Of a stretch of DNA of 64,000 bases, positions 43,577 through 54,138 are shown piece after piece. The notes beneath the pieces were generated by a model. That model was not told where the DNA came from, searched no databases, and saw only the letters and a list, made by a program, of their open reading frames with translations. The stretch comes from Methanomicrobia archaeon. Its GTDB lineage: Archaea > Halobacteriota > Bog-38 > Methanoflorentales > Methanoflorentaceae. How positions within the stretch are numbered: position 1 is the stretch's first letter; each line of letters opens with the position of its first letter. The stretch spans positions 62,001 to 126,000 of the forward strand of contig JACTTZ010000009.1 in the NCBI GenBank assembly GCA_015660915.1, given 5' to 3'. The translations under genes were made by a program, and so were the position numbers.

Positions 43577-43732
43577 ATACTCAGTAAATGATTTGACATA
43601 AATCATCGCACGGACAGGTAAAACTGGGGAATGAACGCTTAACAGACACCTGATACCAGGCTTGCGAGTGCGAAACGTCGATGTGAAAGTATTGCACCAT
43701 TTTGCATTAAACCGACCAAACACAAAGTTTTT

Positions 43733-44167
43733 TTGTGCAGTCTGCTGTTGAAGCGTGTGATAAAAGAGGAGCCGATCTCTCTCATACGCAATGTAGATAA
43801 CCTCGGACCGTTTCTCTTTCGGCACCGGAACCTACGAGCCAAAAAAGTGCTCACCGTTTGCGATATTTCATCGGTTATGCTGCCGTCACTTTATGAAAGG
43901 TTTGGACTACCACCTCTTAAAGTTATAGCGTGCAACGGTCCGGTCTTGCTCTCAGACACAAGTTCGGTGAGAGAAGTTGCGGGGGATGCAGAGCTATATA
44001 TAGATAATCCGCTAAGCTGCGAAGATGTTTCAGAAAATATTCTCGAGATAATAAATAACCAGAGTTTGCGTGAAAGTGTAAGATCCAAGGGCTTTGAACA
44101 AGCACATAGATTCAGCTGGGAAACAACCGTTCAAAAGACCATAAACGCATACGGTTCCATTCCATAG
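43733..44167 (+). pseudogene. 3' fragment of a second family 4 glycosyltransferase gene
   Basis: From about 43876 the frame encodes the C-terminal donor-binding part of a GT4 enzyme: LPSLYERFGLPPL, ACNGPVLLSDTSSVREVAGD and a last helix region. Everything before this, including the acceptor domain and half the donor domain, is missing. The 43577-43875 stretch does not resemble the family. Confidence 0.75.
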
Positions 44168-44212
44168 TAAAAAGAGTAAGAACTCTTCGTGAATCTAAAG
44201 GAGTGTGCGGCG

Positions 44213-45469
44213 ATGAAAGAAAAAGTCATATTAGCCAATACGCATTCTTTCTCTTCTTTTTTGCCTGAATTTCGAGTAAAAAAAGAAATCAACGAACTTC
44301 CTTACGGTGGGGGGTGGCACGTTCGACTCGCTCAACAGATTGCAAAGAGCACGGACAGATATGACTTAGAGTGTTGGAGCATTGAAAAGCAGTTGAAAAA
44401 AGAATTTGTAACTAAGGACGATAATATACTTTATCGATTCTTCCCCGCACAATATATCGGATCAAAGCGAATCAACCTCGGCGAGGTTTCCTGGCCATTA
44501 TTGCGAGAATTGCTCATCGAAGTGAAAAAACAGAATTCGCTCATACACTTGCACTCGGCATTTACTTGGACAACTGTTTTTGCATCGCTCTACATCAAAA
44601 AAACTCCGATATTGGTTCAATGCCACGAAGATAGATCGCTCCTGCAGCTCTTTTTGGAAACTCCGGAAAGGAATAGGTACTATTATTTGGCATCTTACTT
44701 GTTAAAAGTATTCTTTTTCGAAAGAGCCTTAAAAAAACGCATCGACTGTTTCCTTGTTCTCAATAAGTCTGCTGCAAGATACTTTTCACGCTTGGTTGGA
44801 GCAGAAAAAGTTCACATCTCGACAATGGGAATCGATTTCTCTGTTTATAGGAGAATCGACAAGAACAGAGCCAGAGACGACTTAGGTTTAGATTCCGACA
44901 AGAAGTACGTATTGTGCGTCGGTGCAATGGTTCCGAGAAAAGGATTAGACTATTTGATTCGATCCATCCCAACCATAAGCGAGAAACTGCCCAATACAGA
45001 ACTGCTTTTAGTTGGAGAGGGATACTGCAAAAAGCAACTTCAACTTTTAGCCCAGAAGCTACACATTCAGGATAAGATTCATTTCATTCCAGCAGTTGAC
45101 TCTGAACCCAGGATTCCCGATGAGAAATTGCCGCTTTACTATAATGCAGCTGATGTGTTTGTTCTGCCGTCTCTAATTGAAGGATTAGGGGTCGTGGGGA
45201 TCGAAGCTATGGCGTGCGAAACACCTTTTATCGGAACCAACGTCGAGGGAATACCAAGTCTGGTCGAGCAGTTTGAAGCAGGCTTGTTGATCCCGCCGAG
45301 GGATTCCAATGCAATTGCGAGCGCAGTAATCAAAGTTCTTGAAGACGGTGCAACGTTCAGCTCAAACAGAGAACGCGCGAAAAACTACTTTGATTGGCAC
45401 AACGTGGCGAAAAAAAATATCGATGTTTATGATGTTCTTTTTGATAGATATTACGGCGCCCGCAAATAG
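44213..45469 (+). CDS. Glycosyltransferase family 4 protein
   Basis: The ATG at 44213 follows an aaggagtg ribosome binding site, giving 418 residues. Visible are PYGGGWHVRLAQQIAKS near the N-terminus, VLCVGAMVPRKGLDYLI at the domain join, and FVLPSLIEGLGVVGIEAMAC (E-x7-E) followed by GIPSLVEQFEAGLLIPP. The last 70 bases and about 100 bases beyond the stop are repeated at 55560-55795. Confidence 0.9.
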   Translation: MKEKVILANTHSFSSFLPEFRVKKEINELPYGGGWHVRLAQQIAKSTDRYDLECWSIEKQLKKEFVTKDDNILYRFFPAQYIGSKRINLGEVSWPLLRELLIEVKKQNSLIHLHSAFTWTTVFASLYIKKTPILVQCHEDRSLLQLFLETPERNRYYYLASYLLKVFFFERALKKRIDCFLVLNKSAARYFSRLVGAEKVHISTMGIDFSVYRRIDKNRARDDLGLDSDKKYVLCVGAMVPRKGLDYLIRSIPTISEKLPNTELLLVGEGYCKKQLQLLAQKLHIQDKIHFIPAVDSEPRIPDEKLPLYYNAADVFVLPSLIEGLGVVGIEAMACETPFIGTNVEGIPSLVEQFEAGLLIPPRDSNAIASAVIKVLEDGATFSSNRERAKNYFDWHNVAKKNIDVYDVLFDRYYGARK

Positions 45470-45575
45470 GAACGTAGTACAGAATGATGTCTGCCGTCCT
45501 ATGGAACGACAGAGTGTAAGCTGGCGACAGAGGTTGATGTTTATCTCTGGGTGAGTGGCACGTAGCGGTTTTAGC
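45395..45575. repeat. Dispersed repeat, copy A (end of glycosyltransferase gene plus downstream DNA)
   Basis: From gattggcacaac near 45410 to gtggcacgtagcggttt near 45575, this DNA is very similar to 55568-55785. A block beginning acagaatgatgtctgccgtc is almost identical in both. Copy B has about 45 extra bases between the gene end and this block. Confidence 0.85.
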
Positions 45576-46187
45576 AATCCCAAATGATTAACATTCTGTG
45601 GTAAGCCATTCCAGTAGTAGATCCCAATAAAGGCTTCATTAATCAGTAATAATCCGTGAGAGACGATGCACGCAAATATTATCAACAATATATTCTTGTC
45701 TAGGTGTAATTTCAGGTGCCGTCGATTGCCATAGCTATTATTAAAAGTGGCTCCAAACATGGCTGAAAAAATGCTTTTGCTATTCTATATATAAGCTCTG
45801 CAATAGACTCTTCGTAGCGAAATTCTTATGTTCAAAAAATCGCGTAGTAGCGGCTGGTAGCGGGGCTAACAAAATGACTGTGCATTTGAATAATAGACCG
45901 GACTTCACTGATAGGAGTCAAGCAAAAGTGGTAATCTTGAGCGGGGGCTGCAGATAGAATGCCAGCCTAGCTTCAAATTCCGAAACAAATCTCTTAACTA
46001 AAAATCAAACTAGGCATCAGCCAATTTCACTGACTGTTCTGCATTTAACATGCGGCCCGTAATTAAATAATTTTTCTGCGATAAATTTTTCACCCGCTTT
46101 ACCTAGCCCGTGGAACTCTTTAGTTTCGTGAATATTTCCTATCTTAGCTGACTTAGAGTGTTTCTCCATCTAAAGACTTTATCTTGA
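45576..46187. other. Gene-poor, AT-rich stretch
   Basis: About 610 bases with no supported gene. Only short minus-strand frames are open. Nothing recognised. Confidence 0.35.
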
Positions 46188-47291
46188 TTATTCAATTATT
46201 TCTAATAACGAATCACAAACGAAATCAGCATCTTCTCTAGTTAAATTGAGTGCTGAAGGCAGAGAGATACCCCACTTTTCTACTTTTTCGGCCTCGTGAT
46301 TTGGAAATCTCGCTTCAAAAACCGGGAACCTGCTCATTCTCGGGAATCCGGGACGGCACTCGATATTCAAAGCCTTTAGTTTTTCTAAAACCTCATCTCT
46401 TGATACAGACAAGCTGTCTTGTAAAAGAATCGAAGGATAACAATAATTACTCTTACAATCTTTCTTTTCTTTAATAATTTTTAAACCCTGGACATCCTTA
46501 AGACGTTCATAATACCAGCTAAAGATTTCTCTTTTTTTAGCAACTAATTCATCGATTCTTTCTACCTGAGCCAAGGCAAGTGCTGCGGTTAAATTTGCTA
46601 TCGTATATTTATACCCAAGCATATCTGACCAAAATACGGCTTTTGAATCCGTCCTGCCCATCGAAGCCAGCAACGATGCTTTTTTATAGATACCTTCATC
46701 ATTGGTCACAAAAATTCCGCCTTCTCCGCTTACGGCAATCTTTGCACCGTGAAAACTAAAACATCCTATATCCCCGAAGGTTCCGGTTTTTTGACCCTTA
46801 AACTCTGACCCTAAAGAAGGCGCCGCATCCTCGATAACCCGCAGATTATATTCTTTCGCTATATCCATAATTTCATCCATTTGGGCTGGGTGGCCAAAAG
46901 AATGCACCAGCATAATCGCTTTGGTCTTACTAGTGATCGCTTTTTTTATTGCCTGCGGATCAATACACCACGAATCCGGATCGATATCTACAAATACAGG
47001 CTTGGCTCCGGTATAACTGATTGCGTAAGCCGTAGCAACCCAGCTGAAATCAGTACATATTACTTCATCGGTATCCCTAAGACCCAAAGTTGCAGTGGCT
47101 AAATGTAGCGCCAGAGTACAGTTCTGAGTGGCGATGCCAAACTTGACCCCCAGATAGCTTGTTACTGCCTTTTCTAGCTTCTTAATATGAATATTATAGG
47201 TCTCATACCAACCGTTTTTTGTAGCATCAACAACGTAATCTATCTCTTTTTGAGTAATCGAAGGGCCGGCAAAACTAATTTTTTTAAGCAT
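46188..47291 (-). CDS. DegT/DnrJ/EryC1/StrS-type sugar aminotransferase (second)
   Basis: A 367-residue PLP enzyme with GWYETYNIHIKKLE, TQNCTLALHLA, EDAAPSLGSEFKG and the lysine region FHGAKIAVSGEGG. It differs clearly from the one at 40342, is on the other strand, and uses markedly AT-rich codons. It stands alone between long non-coding stretches, which suggests separate arrival by transfer. Confidence 0.88.
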   Translation of the reverse strand: MLKKISFAGPSITQKEIDYVVDATKNGWYETYNIHIKKLEKAVTSYLGVKFGIATQNCTLALHLATATLGLRDTDEVICTDFSWVATAYAISYTGAKPVFVDIDPDSWCIDPQAIKKAITSKTKAIMLVHSFGHPAQMDEIMDIAKEYNLRVIEDAAPSLGSEFKGQKTGTFGDIGCFSFHGAKIAVSGEGGIFVTNDEGIYKKASLLASMGRTDSKAVFWSDMLGYKYTIANLTAALALAQVERIDELVAKKREIFSWYYERLKDVQGLKIIKEKKDCKSNYCYPSILLQDSLSVSRDEVLEKLKALNIECRPGFPRMSRFPVFEARFPNHEAEKVEKWGISLPSALNLTREDADFVCDSLLEIIE

Positions 47292-48348
47292 AGGCGTTTT
47301 ACGTAAGGCTTTCTTGACGAAAAAGTTTGACTTGCGTTGAAAAAATTGAGGTGTTTGTGGACAATTTTAACAAAGCCTTAAACATACTACTTAACCTTTT
47401 TTCTTTTTTCCATCCTTAAAAACCTCTTCCAATGCGCCGCCTTTTTTGGAAAAGCAAAATATGAAGATTGTTCCCGCTGTGACCGTGATAAAGAGCTTCT
47501 CTCGGAACCGAAACAACAGACGCCTCTTTTTCTGAAGCGGCAAACGGCTTTATCTTTACTGGTTTTCCCGGGTCAAATTTAAAGTATCAACCTAAACATT
47601 ATCAGCCCTCTTAAAGACGAAAGCTTCAAGTCTGCGATATTCAAAGCCTAGCATATTCTATCGCACTTTAACAGATAATCTCGGCAAAGCGCGGAATAGA
47701 ACTTATCATCTAAAATTTCGATCCCCTTACATACCCCAAATAGCGGCGGAGCTGGAGCGCAACATAAATCAGATTATTTACATATCGGATCACCGTGGCC
47801 CACTTTTCGTCACCAACACAATATCCCATTCGCCAAATAGCGGCGGAGCTGGAGCGCAACATAAATCAGATTATTTACATATCGGATCACCGTGGCCCAC
47901 TTTTCGTCACCAACACAATATCCCATTCGCCAGCTAGCGATGCTAAAAGTCTTGTAACACCCTGAAATAGTCTCGTTCTATCCTTAATCTCGGGTAGTGA
48001 TTCGGCGCAGATGTTTTTTAGCCCGTTATAAATAAAAAATTTATATGTCTCATTGGAAAAAAATCATGTTTTATGCTGAATCGGCGATATCTTCAAGTTC
48101 TCTTTGAGATCCCTTGTCACAAGGATTAGCTGTGTGTCAATTATAGCACCCTTTGTTTTCTCGGTCACTGTTTTTTCAAGTCGCTTAAATCGATTTCCAG
48201 TCTGGCGGCATTAATTTTGCAAACAGGGCTTTCCCCCAACCGCCAAAATTGTATGATACAATACCCATAACATGGCTAAAATAGATATGTCATCATCGGA
48301 TTAAGCAAAGCGAAACAACCGAATAAAAGAGCAGTAGCGATTAGAGAA
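47292..48348. other. Long non-coding stretch containing a 97-bp tandem repeat
   Basis: About 1,050 bases without a supported gene on either strand. The tandem repeat at 47736-47929 is its only clear structure. Confidence 0.4.
47736..47929. repeat. 97-bp perfect tandem repeat, two units
   Basis: A 97-base unit beginning ccaaatagcggcggagctgg and ending acacaatatcccattcg is present twice with no mismatch. The units are directly adjacent, with no gene reading through. Confidence 0.95.
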
Positions 48349-48648
48349 CTAGCGATTAGAAAACATTTGTATTTTATCGGGATGCGCTTGGATATTATTG
48401 TTCTTTTTCATCTTTTTGGTAATTGAACGTCTCAACTCGTTAATTCCAGCATCGAGTATATGATTTAGACCTTTGTCCAGTGTTTCCTTAGCACCATTCT
48501 TTGCGGCAAAGGAAGACCAAGCACAAACCATTTGCGATAAGTCATACCCCCCGATCGTATTCAATAAAGCAATATTGCGTATTTCCGATTGAACGATTAG
48601 TGTTGAACGCTTGTTGACAGCTAAACTCATCAGACTTCCCCTTTTCAA
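48349..48648 (-). pseudogene. N-terminal fragment of a class I/II aminotransferase gene
   Basis: From the second ATG (48630) the frame gives STLIVQSEIRNIALLN, GGYDLSQMVC and LDAGINELRRSITKKMKK, matching the N-terminal 75 residues of aspartate-aminotransferase-like PLP enzymes (SEIRNM, GGINLAQGVC, GIEELRxAIAxKMK). It ends after 99 codons, before the PLP-binding domain, and the last 15 residues are already degraded. Confidence 0.65.
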
Positions 48649-48678
48649 CTACTTCAACTGCTCATTGTTTTTTAGGCC

Positions 48679-49332
48679 TCAGCCCGATTCCATGACTATG
48701 TAATACCTCGCCGCTTCCCCTTCATAGTCTTGCGGGGCTTCCGACCATTCCAAACCATCACGACCGCTAACCTGTATTAAAGGAATCCGAGAAACCTCCT
48801 CGTACCCTAATTTCTGATAAAACCTGATCGCGCTCAAGTTGTCCGACAATACTTTCAAAGTGTAGCCTCTAAGCTTAAGATTTCGTCTCCCCCAGTCCGT
48901 CATACCCCTGACTGCACAACCCATTATGCCCGGGAAATCCTTTTCCCCGCGCAATATATTGTCAATCTCACAAGTTCGCTTGTCAAAATTAAACCTAAAC
49001 AACCCTACATGGCCGATATACTTGCCGGATATTTCGATAATAAAAAGCATCCTATCCGGCACTTCAACGAGCTTATCAATAAACCACTTAGTTGTTCTTT
49101 CGGTAGAAATTGGAAACTGAGAAAGGTAATAAGCCTCATTTTCTTTGCGCCACCTCCCGAGAAGCTCCATCAAATCCGGGTTTTTAGCGCATTCCGAAGT
49201 TAATAAGATGATTACAAATCTCAAATCCGAACACGAGCATTTTATAGATGTGCGGCCAAAACGCCCATGTTTTAACTTTTGTATTTTCGTTAGGGTTAAA
49301 CTCTTAAAATCATCTTTGAACGCATTCTCCAT
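48679..49332 (-). CDS. GNAT-family N-acetyltransferase
   Basis: A 217-residue protein with the GNAT core in the second half: MLFIIEISGKYIGHVGLFRF, the acetyl-CoA loop area around GIMGCAVRGMTDWG, and KVLSDNLSAIRFYQKLGYEE as the final strand-helix. The family is close to acetyltransferases of sugar loci that act on amino groups of UDP- or dTDP-amino sugars. It is followed by the truncated aminotransferase fragment on the same strand. Confidence 0.82.
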   Translation of the reverse strand: MENAFKDDFKSLTLTKIQKLKHGRFGRTSIKCSCSDLRFVIILLTSECAKNPDLMELLGRWRKENEAYYLSQFPISTERTTKWFIDKLVEVPDRMLFIIEISGKYIGHVGLFRFNFDKRTCEIDNILRGEKDFPGIMGCAVRGMTDWGRRNLKLRGYTLKVLSDNLSAIRFYQKLGYEEVSRIPLIQVSGRDGLEWSEAPQDYEGEAARYYIVMESG

Positions 49333-49653
49333 CTGTGTACGCTAGCGGCATAACCGTCCGTTCTTTATTAAATTCCTTGCGCGGCAAAAAATCGCCCTGT
49401 TTCTATACAATCACCAGAGTAGCGTTAGGGGTCTGATTTGCGTTTCCTATTAGCGATTTACTTATGCTAAGCAGACTGAATATACTGTTTGTTATTATTT
49501 AGGCTTGATTTTGTTATCTATCTTTTGCTCCGGCTGAAATGATGCGTTTCGTTTTCCGCCCTTTTGATAACGTGCAGAAAGAAAGCCCGAATTGCTAACT
49601 GAAAAAAAAACACTAATCTATCTCGTTTTCAGTGTACATCTCAAAGGACATTT
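49333..49653. other. Intergenic stretch upstream of the acetyltransferase and past rfbG
   Basis: About 320 bases with nothing recognised. Confidence 0.4.
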
Positions 49654-50736
49654 TCAGCACAAGGACTCACTGAGCTTGGTATATTGCTCAATATGTTCTA
49701 CGCGCTGGTCAAAAACTTCTTCATCACACAAGGTGTCAGTCTTGTATTCCTCGATCGCAAACTGGATATTTTGGACAAAACTCAAGGCCGGTTTCCAGCC
49801 CAGCTTGTTGACAGCCTTTGAGATATCCAAGCTCAATCGCCCCGCCTCTTTGTAACCGTCTTCCGAGCTGTTCACAACATAACTACCTGCCCCCCACTGT
49901 TTGATAATCTCTTCCACGAGCTGCTTGACCGTCACCACGTTTTGTCTCGAAGGCCCAAAATTCCAAGCCCCACTGAATTCAATCCTCTGAGTATACAAGA
50001 GCGAGGCTAACCGTAAGTAACCGCTCAGAGGTTCCAATACGTGCTGCCAAGGTCTCACAGCTTCTGGATTTCGTATTACGATTGGGGTTTCACTTTCTAG
50101 TGCTCTTATACAGTCTGGAAAAATGCGATTATTTGCCCAGTCACCTCCACCAATGACGTTTCCTGCGCGCGCAGAAGCAATTGACGCTTTCTCACAATCA
50201 TTGAAAAATGACCTTGAATAGGAACAGGTGACAATCTCAGATGCCGCCTTAGATGCACTATACGGATCATCTCCGCCTAAGGGGTCTATTTCACGGTAAG
50301 GAAAAACCCAGCCTTTATTCTCATAACATTTGTCACTTGTAACGATTACAGCAACCTTAACAGAAGGCACATGACGAATAGCCTCAAGCACATTTGCCGT
50401 TCCCATCACGTTCGTGCTGTAAGTAGATAGTGGGTCCTCATACGAATCTAACACTAAAGCTTGAGCAGCAAGATGAAATACGATTGAGGGTTTGTGTTTA
50501 GACAAGACACTATGAAAATGATCAAAGACTCTGACGTCGCCGTTGACGTGAGCGATTCTGCGACTTAACCCACAGATCACATAATTGTCTTTCGCATTTT
50601 TAGGCGGTAACGAATATCCAACTACGTTCGCACCTAAATTCAAAAGCCATACGGCGAGCCACGACCCTTTAAAACCCGTGTCACCTGTGATAAGAACTGT
50701 TTGCCCCCTGAAAACATTCTCAAAAATATGTCGCAT
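49654..50736 (-). CDS. rfbG: CDP-glucose 4,6-dehydratase
   Basis: RfbG converts CDP-glucose to CDP-4-keto-6-deoxyglucose. The 360-residue protein has the NAD loop ITGDTGFKGSWLAVWLL, the catalytic DPYSASKAASEIV (YxxxK) and the RfbG-type VRPWQHVLEPLSGYL. ATG 50736 shares its first base with the rfbF stop codon (taatg), so the two are coupled; upstream start codons lie inside rfbF. Confidence 0.93.
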   Translation of the reverse strand: MRHIFENVFRGQTVLITGDTGFKGSWLAVWLLNLGANVVGYSLPPKNAKDNYVICGLSRRIAHVNGDVRVFDHFHSVLSKHKPSIVFHLAAQALVLDSYEDPLSTYSTNVMGTANVLEAIRHVPSVKVAVIVTSDKCYENKGWVFPYREIDPLGGDDPYSASKAASEIVTCSYSRSFFNDCEKASIASARAGNVIGGGDWANNRIFPDCIRALESETPIVIRNPEAVRPWQHVLEPLSGYLRLASLLYTQRIEFSGAWNFGPSRQNVVTVKQLVEEIIKQWGAGSYVVNSSEDGYKEAGRLSLDISKAVNKLGWKPALSFVQNIQFAIEEYKTDTLCDEEVFDQRVEHIEQYTKLSESLC

Positions 50737-51512
50737 TACCAAACTTTCCAAAATGCTTTGTTTTGACTCCAAAGTGTATTCAAATAGTCCATGTCTCTCA
50801 TATTATCCATACAAGCCCATGTTCCATCGTGCTTGTACACTTTGAGTTGGCCTTCGCGCGCGATCTGTTCTAACGGGCCACGTTCGAAGTCGCAGTCGTC
50901 ATTATTCCAAACATAGTCAAATACGTCGTTATTCAAAACAAAAAAGCCGCCGCTTACTAGATCTGTTCCACTAGTTTGCGGCTTCTCACTGAACGACAAT
51001 GCTGAATCTCCTTCCATTTTAAGTTCCCCAAATCGGGAAGGCGAATGTGTGCCAGTAACGGTGGCAATTTTGCCGTGATTTTGATGAAACTTGACAAGTT
51101 TATTAAGATTAATATCTGCAACACCGTCGCCGTACGTCATCATAAATACATCCTCGTCGATGTACTTTTCAATTCTTTTCAAGCGCGCTCCTTTGAGCGC
51201 TTTTTCGCCAGTATCAGCAAGCGTCACTCGCCACCCCTTCTCATCGTGTGACTGATGAATCGTAGTTCTATCGGGATATCCGAGTTCCAGCGTCAAATCG
51301 TTGTTCATAATCTCGTAGTGATAAAAATAGTCTTTTATCTGTTCCCCTTTATACCCAAGACACAAAACGAAATCCGTAAAACCGTAAAAGGAGTAGATTT
51401 TCATTATATGCCAAAGAAGCGGGCGCTCGCCGATAATTACCATAGGTTTCGGGCGGTATTCCGTTTCTTCTCGCAAACGAGTTCCAAGCCCGCCACAGAG
51501 TATGACCGTTTT
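50736..51512 (-). CDS. rfbF: Glucose-1-phosphate cytidylyltransferase
   Basis: RfbF makes CDP-glucose from glucose 1-phosphate and CTP. The 258-residue protein starts with the signature MKTVILCGGLGTRLREETEY and continues with PKPMVIIGERPLLWHIM and MMTYGDGVADIN. ATG 51512 is chosen because it precedes the nucleotide loop directly; longer frames add a stretch unlike the family. It is the first gene of the minus-strand rfbFG pair. Confidence 0.94.
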   Translation of the reverse strand, partial: KTVILCGGLGTRLREETEYRPKPMVIIGERPLLWHIMKIYSFYGFTDFVLCLGYKGEQIKDYFYHYEIMNNDLTLELGYPDRTTIHQSHDEKGWRVTLADTGEKALKGARLKRIEKYIDEDVFMMTYGDGVADINLNKLVKFHQNHGKIATVTGTHSPSRFGELKMEGDSALSFSEKPQTSGTDLVSGGFFVLNNDVFDYVWNNDDCDFERGPLEQIAREGQLKVYKHDGTWACMDNMRDMDYLNTLWSQNKAFWKVW

Positions 51513-51932
51513 CATCGCTATATTGTGTAGCTCAGTGCAAGATTTATTCTTTTCTACTAGGGAATCATTACACACGTTTTTTTTCTTCTTTTTTTGGAAA
51601 TTACTATGATACCCTAAGTTTATGATTAGTTAGACTCTATCTAATTTCTTTAATGACGCTGAATCGAAATTGGTCCTGTAAGACGTTTCCGATTTCTAGA
51701 AATCAATTAGCGAAAACGGCATAAACGCGAGCGCTCTGCAATTAGGACATTTTACAGAACGTGATGCGCTTCGCCGGTCACCTCTCGTACATTTCAGAAG
51801 AAGAGTTCCAAACCCGGCAAGTGATCCGTGAGTTTGCCTCGGAGTGGTCAAGTCTAACAAAAAAGAAGTTCCGTAGGATATTGATTCTCGCCGTCGGAAT
51901 CGTTTAAAGAATGGTGCAAGTGAAGCGTTGAT
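51513..51932. other. Stretch upstream of rfbF, no gene recognised
   Basis: About 420 bases. Short frames on both strands lack any motif. Confidence 0.35.
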
Positions 51933-52038
51933 TCCCATGTATGGACCAGTTCTGAAAGGGCTAAGCCGCTTCTTTCGGAATGCCTCGACTGGCTGGATCT
52001 CGTCTGAAGGGCCATTTGTGAAAGAGTTTAAGGATTAG
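51933..52038 (+). pseudogene. N-terminal fragment of a DegT-type aminotransferase gene
   Basis: The frame gives IPMYGPVLKG and TGWISSEGPFVKEFK before a TAG stop. This matches the first 35 residues of sugar aminotransferases such as the one at 40342 (SGWISSEGPFVGDFE). The remainder is absent. Confidence 0.7.
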
Positions 52039-52280
52039 TTTTTCGCCAGAGGATATTTGCGACGCTCTAAGACTAAAGTACAATGATTATACCGCTTGTT
52101 TAGTGATATTTCTACGTGGCTTTCAATCTGCTCACCGCCCCACAGAAGTGGCCAAATGAGCCCCGCGTTGGCAGATATATCGAAAGCGAAAAGATGTTGA
52201 CTAGGACTCTACCTATGATTTTGATTAGGGATGGCAGATACCGTTGCTTGGTTCAGATGAATGCAACCCTCTACGAGTGA
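52039..52280. other. Non-coding stretch upstream of the TPP-enzyme gene
   Basis: No gene seen. It lies between a dead aminotransferase fragment and the promoter of the following operon. Confidence 0.35.
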
Positions 52281-52290
52281 ATTTATATAG
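52281..52290 (+). promoter_or_regulatory. TATA box of the TPP enzyme-rfbH operon
   Basis: The sequence atttatatag is a near-consensus archaeal TATA box. Transcription would start near 52312, leaving a leader of about 40 bases before ATG 52351. Confidence 0.55.
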
Positions 52291-52350
52291 CGCGAAAATA
52301 CACCTTACAGCAAGCACTGATCGATCACGGCACGTATTGATCTTCAAGTC

Positions 52351-54138
52351 ATGTCAACTTCTGCTATCAAGGTATCGGATTACGTCATCGATTTTTTGGT
52401 CTCTAAAGGCATTACCCACGTTTTCGAAGTTTGTGGTGGAATGTTAGCGCACCTGCTCGACTCCTTATACGGTCGGACTGACATAACTGCTGTATCGATG
52501 CACCACGAGTTGGCCGCAGCGATCGCGGCAGAAGGATACGCTCGGGCAAGTGAAAACATTGGAGTCGCTATGGCCACCAGTGGTCCTGGTGCAACAAATC
52601 TCATCACCGGCATCGGGAGCTGCTTTTTTGATTCTATTCCATGCCTATTTATCACCGGACAAGTCAACACCTACGAGTTCAAATTTGATGCCCCGACGAG
52701 ACAGATCGGATTTCAAGAAACCGATATTGTCAATATAGTCAGCCCCATAACAAAGCACGCTGAACTCATCACGAATGCTGAGGCTGTCGGAGACTGCTTG
52801 GAAAATGCGTACACCCTCGCGAGAAACGGTCGTCCTGGTCCAGTCCTTCTGGATTTACCCATGAATATTCAACGGGAATTTGTTTTCCAACCACCGACAG
52901 CGCACGAAGCGCGCAAGGAAAGTGAACGCGCACCTAACGATGCTGACATTGATGCCGATCTCGACAACCTTGTCCATATCATAAACAGCGCGTATCGTCC
53001 TGTTATTATCGCGGGCGGCGGCATCAGGTTGTCTGGCGCACCGCGTGAACTTAGGGAGTTCGTGCTCAAAACTGACATTCCAGTCGCTACCTCTCTGATG
53101 GGCCTCGATGCATTCCCGCACGATCACGCCTTATTTATCGGTATGATCGGAACGTACGGGAACCGCTACGCGAATCTAGCCGTGGCAAACGCAGACGTAA
53201 TCATAGCGCTTGGCACTCGATTCGATACGAGGCAAACGGGAACCAAGCCTGAAACGTTTGCTCGATCAGCACAGATTATACACGTAGATATCGATCCAGC
53301 TGAGCTAAACGGCAAAGTGAAGACAGCGTATCCGATCAACGCTGATGCGGCAACATTTTTGCGCGGTTTGAATCAGCACGATTTTTCTGACGTTAGAATG
53401 CATATAAAGGCGTGGAGAGAAAGAATTCGACTTTACAAGATGCAGTATCCGTCTTTTTTCACGCCAACGAGTGAAACAATCGAACCAAACTACTTTATAA
53501 ACGAATTATCACGTGTGGCTCCTGAGGACTCAATCATATGCGTCGATGTCGGCCAGATTCAGATGTGGACCGGCCAATCATTTGACGTGAAGGAAAGTCA
53601 AAGGGTACTTACCGAAGGGGGGATGGCGTCTATGGGCTCCTCGTTACCAATGGCAATTGGCGCATCCTTTGCTAAACCTGAAAACGTGATAATTGCAATA
53701 ACTGGCGATGGAGGATTCCAGCTGAACATTCAGGAACTTCAAACGGTGTACCACCATCGGCTTCCCATAAAAACAGTGCTGCTCAATAATCAATGCTATG
53801 GAATGGTGAGGCAATTTCAGCAGCAGTACTTCGATGGTCGCTATCAGTCTACCGTCATAGGATACAGCGCCCCGAATTTCGTCGACGTTGCCAGAGCATA
53901 TCGAATAAAGGCTTCGAGTATAAGCCGGAATGCCGAAATATCTAGCGCGCTCTCCGCGCTCTTTCGCGATACAGAGCCGATGTTTCTAGAAGTAGCCATT
54001 GATCAAAACGCACTTGTTTTGCCAAAGCTGAGCGTGGATATGCCAATTGAATGCCAAGATCCTCAACTGCCTCGCGAGGAACTGGAAATAAACATGCTGA
54101 TTGATACCCTGTCGAACACAAAGGATGATGAGAACTGA
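52351..54138 (+). CDS. Thiamine-diphosphate-dependent enzyme, acetolactate synthase-like (YerE candidate)
   Basis: The 595-residue protein has the complete acetohydroxyacid synthase layout: VSMHHELAAAIAAEGYARAS (catalytic Glu), ATSGPGATNLITGI, and the TPP motif TGDGGFQLNIQELQ followed by LLNNQ. It could be an acetolactate synthase, but rfbH overlaps its 3' end and rfbF/rfbG lie just upstream on the other strand. In the CDP-yersiniose A pathway a TPP flavoenzyme of this family, YerE, adds a two-carbon unit from pyruvate to CDP-4-keto-3,6-dideoxyglucose. The position makes YerE-like activity the best guess; sequence alone does not exclude IlvB. Confidence 0.82.
   Translation: MSTSAIKVSDYVIDFLVSKGITHVFEVCGGMLAHLLDSLYGRTDITAVSMHHELAAAIAAEGYARASENIGVAMATSGPGATNLITGIGSCFFDSIPCLFITGQVNTYEFKFDAPTRQIGFQETDIVNIVSPITKHAELITNAEAVGDCLENAYTLARNGRPGPVLLDLPMNIQREFVFQPPTAHEARKESERAPNDADIDADLDNLVHIINSAYRPVIIAGGGIRLSGAPRELREFVLKTDIPVATSLMGLDAFPHDHALFIGMIGTYGNRYANLAVANADVIIALGTRFDTRQTGTKPETFARSAQIIHVDIDPAELNGKVKTAYPINADAATFLRGLNQHDFSDVRMHIKAWRERIRLYKMQYPSFFTPTSETIEPNYFINELSRVAPEDSIICVDVGQIQMWTGQSFDVKESQRVLTEGGMASMGSSLPMAIGASFAKPENVIIAITGDGGFQLNIQELQTVYHHRLPIKTVLLNNQCYGMVRQFQQQYFDGRYQSTVIGYSAPNFVDVARAYRIKASSISRNAEISSALSALFRDTEPMFLEVAIDQNALVLPKLSVDMPIECQDPQLPREELEINMLIDTLSNTKDDEN

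Noticed and set aside
47736-47929. CRISPR array
   Set aside because: Two adjacent 97-bp units with no spacers; not the repeat-spacer pattern.
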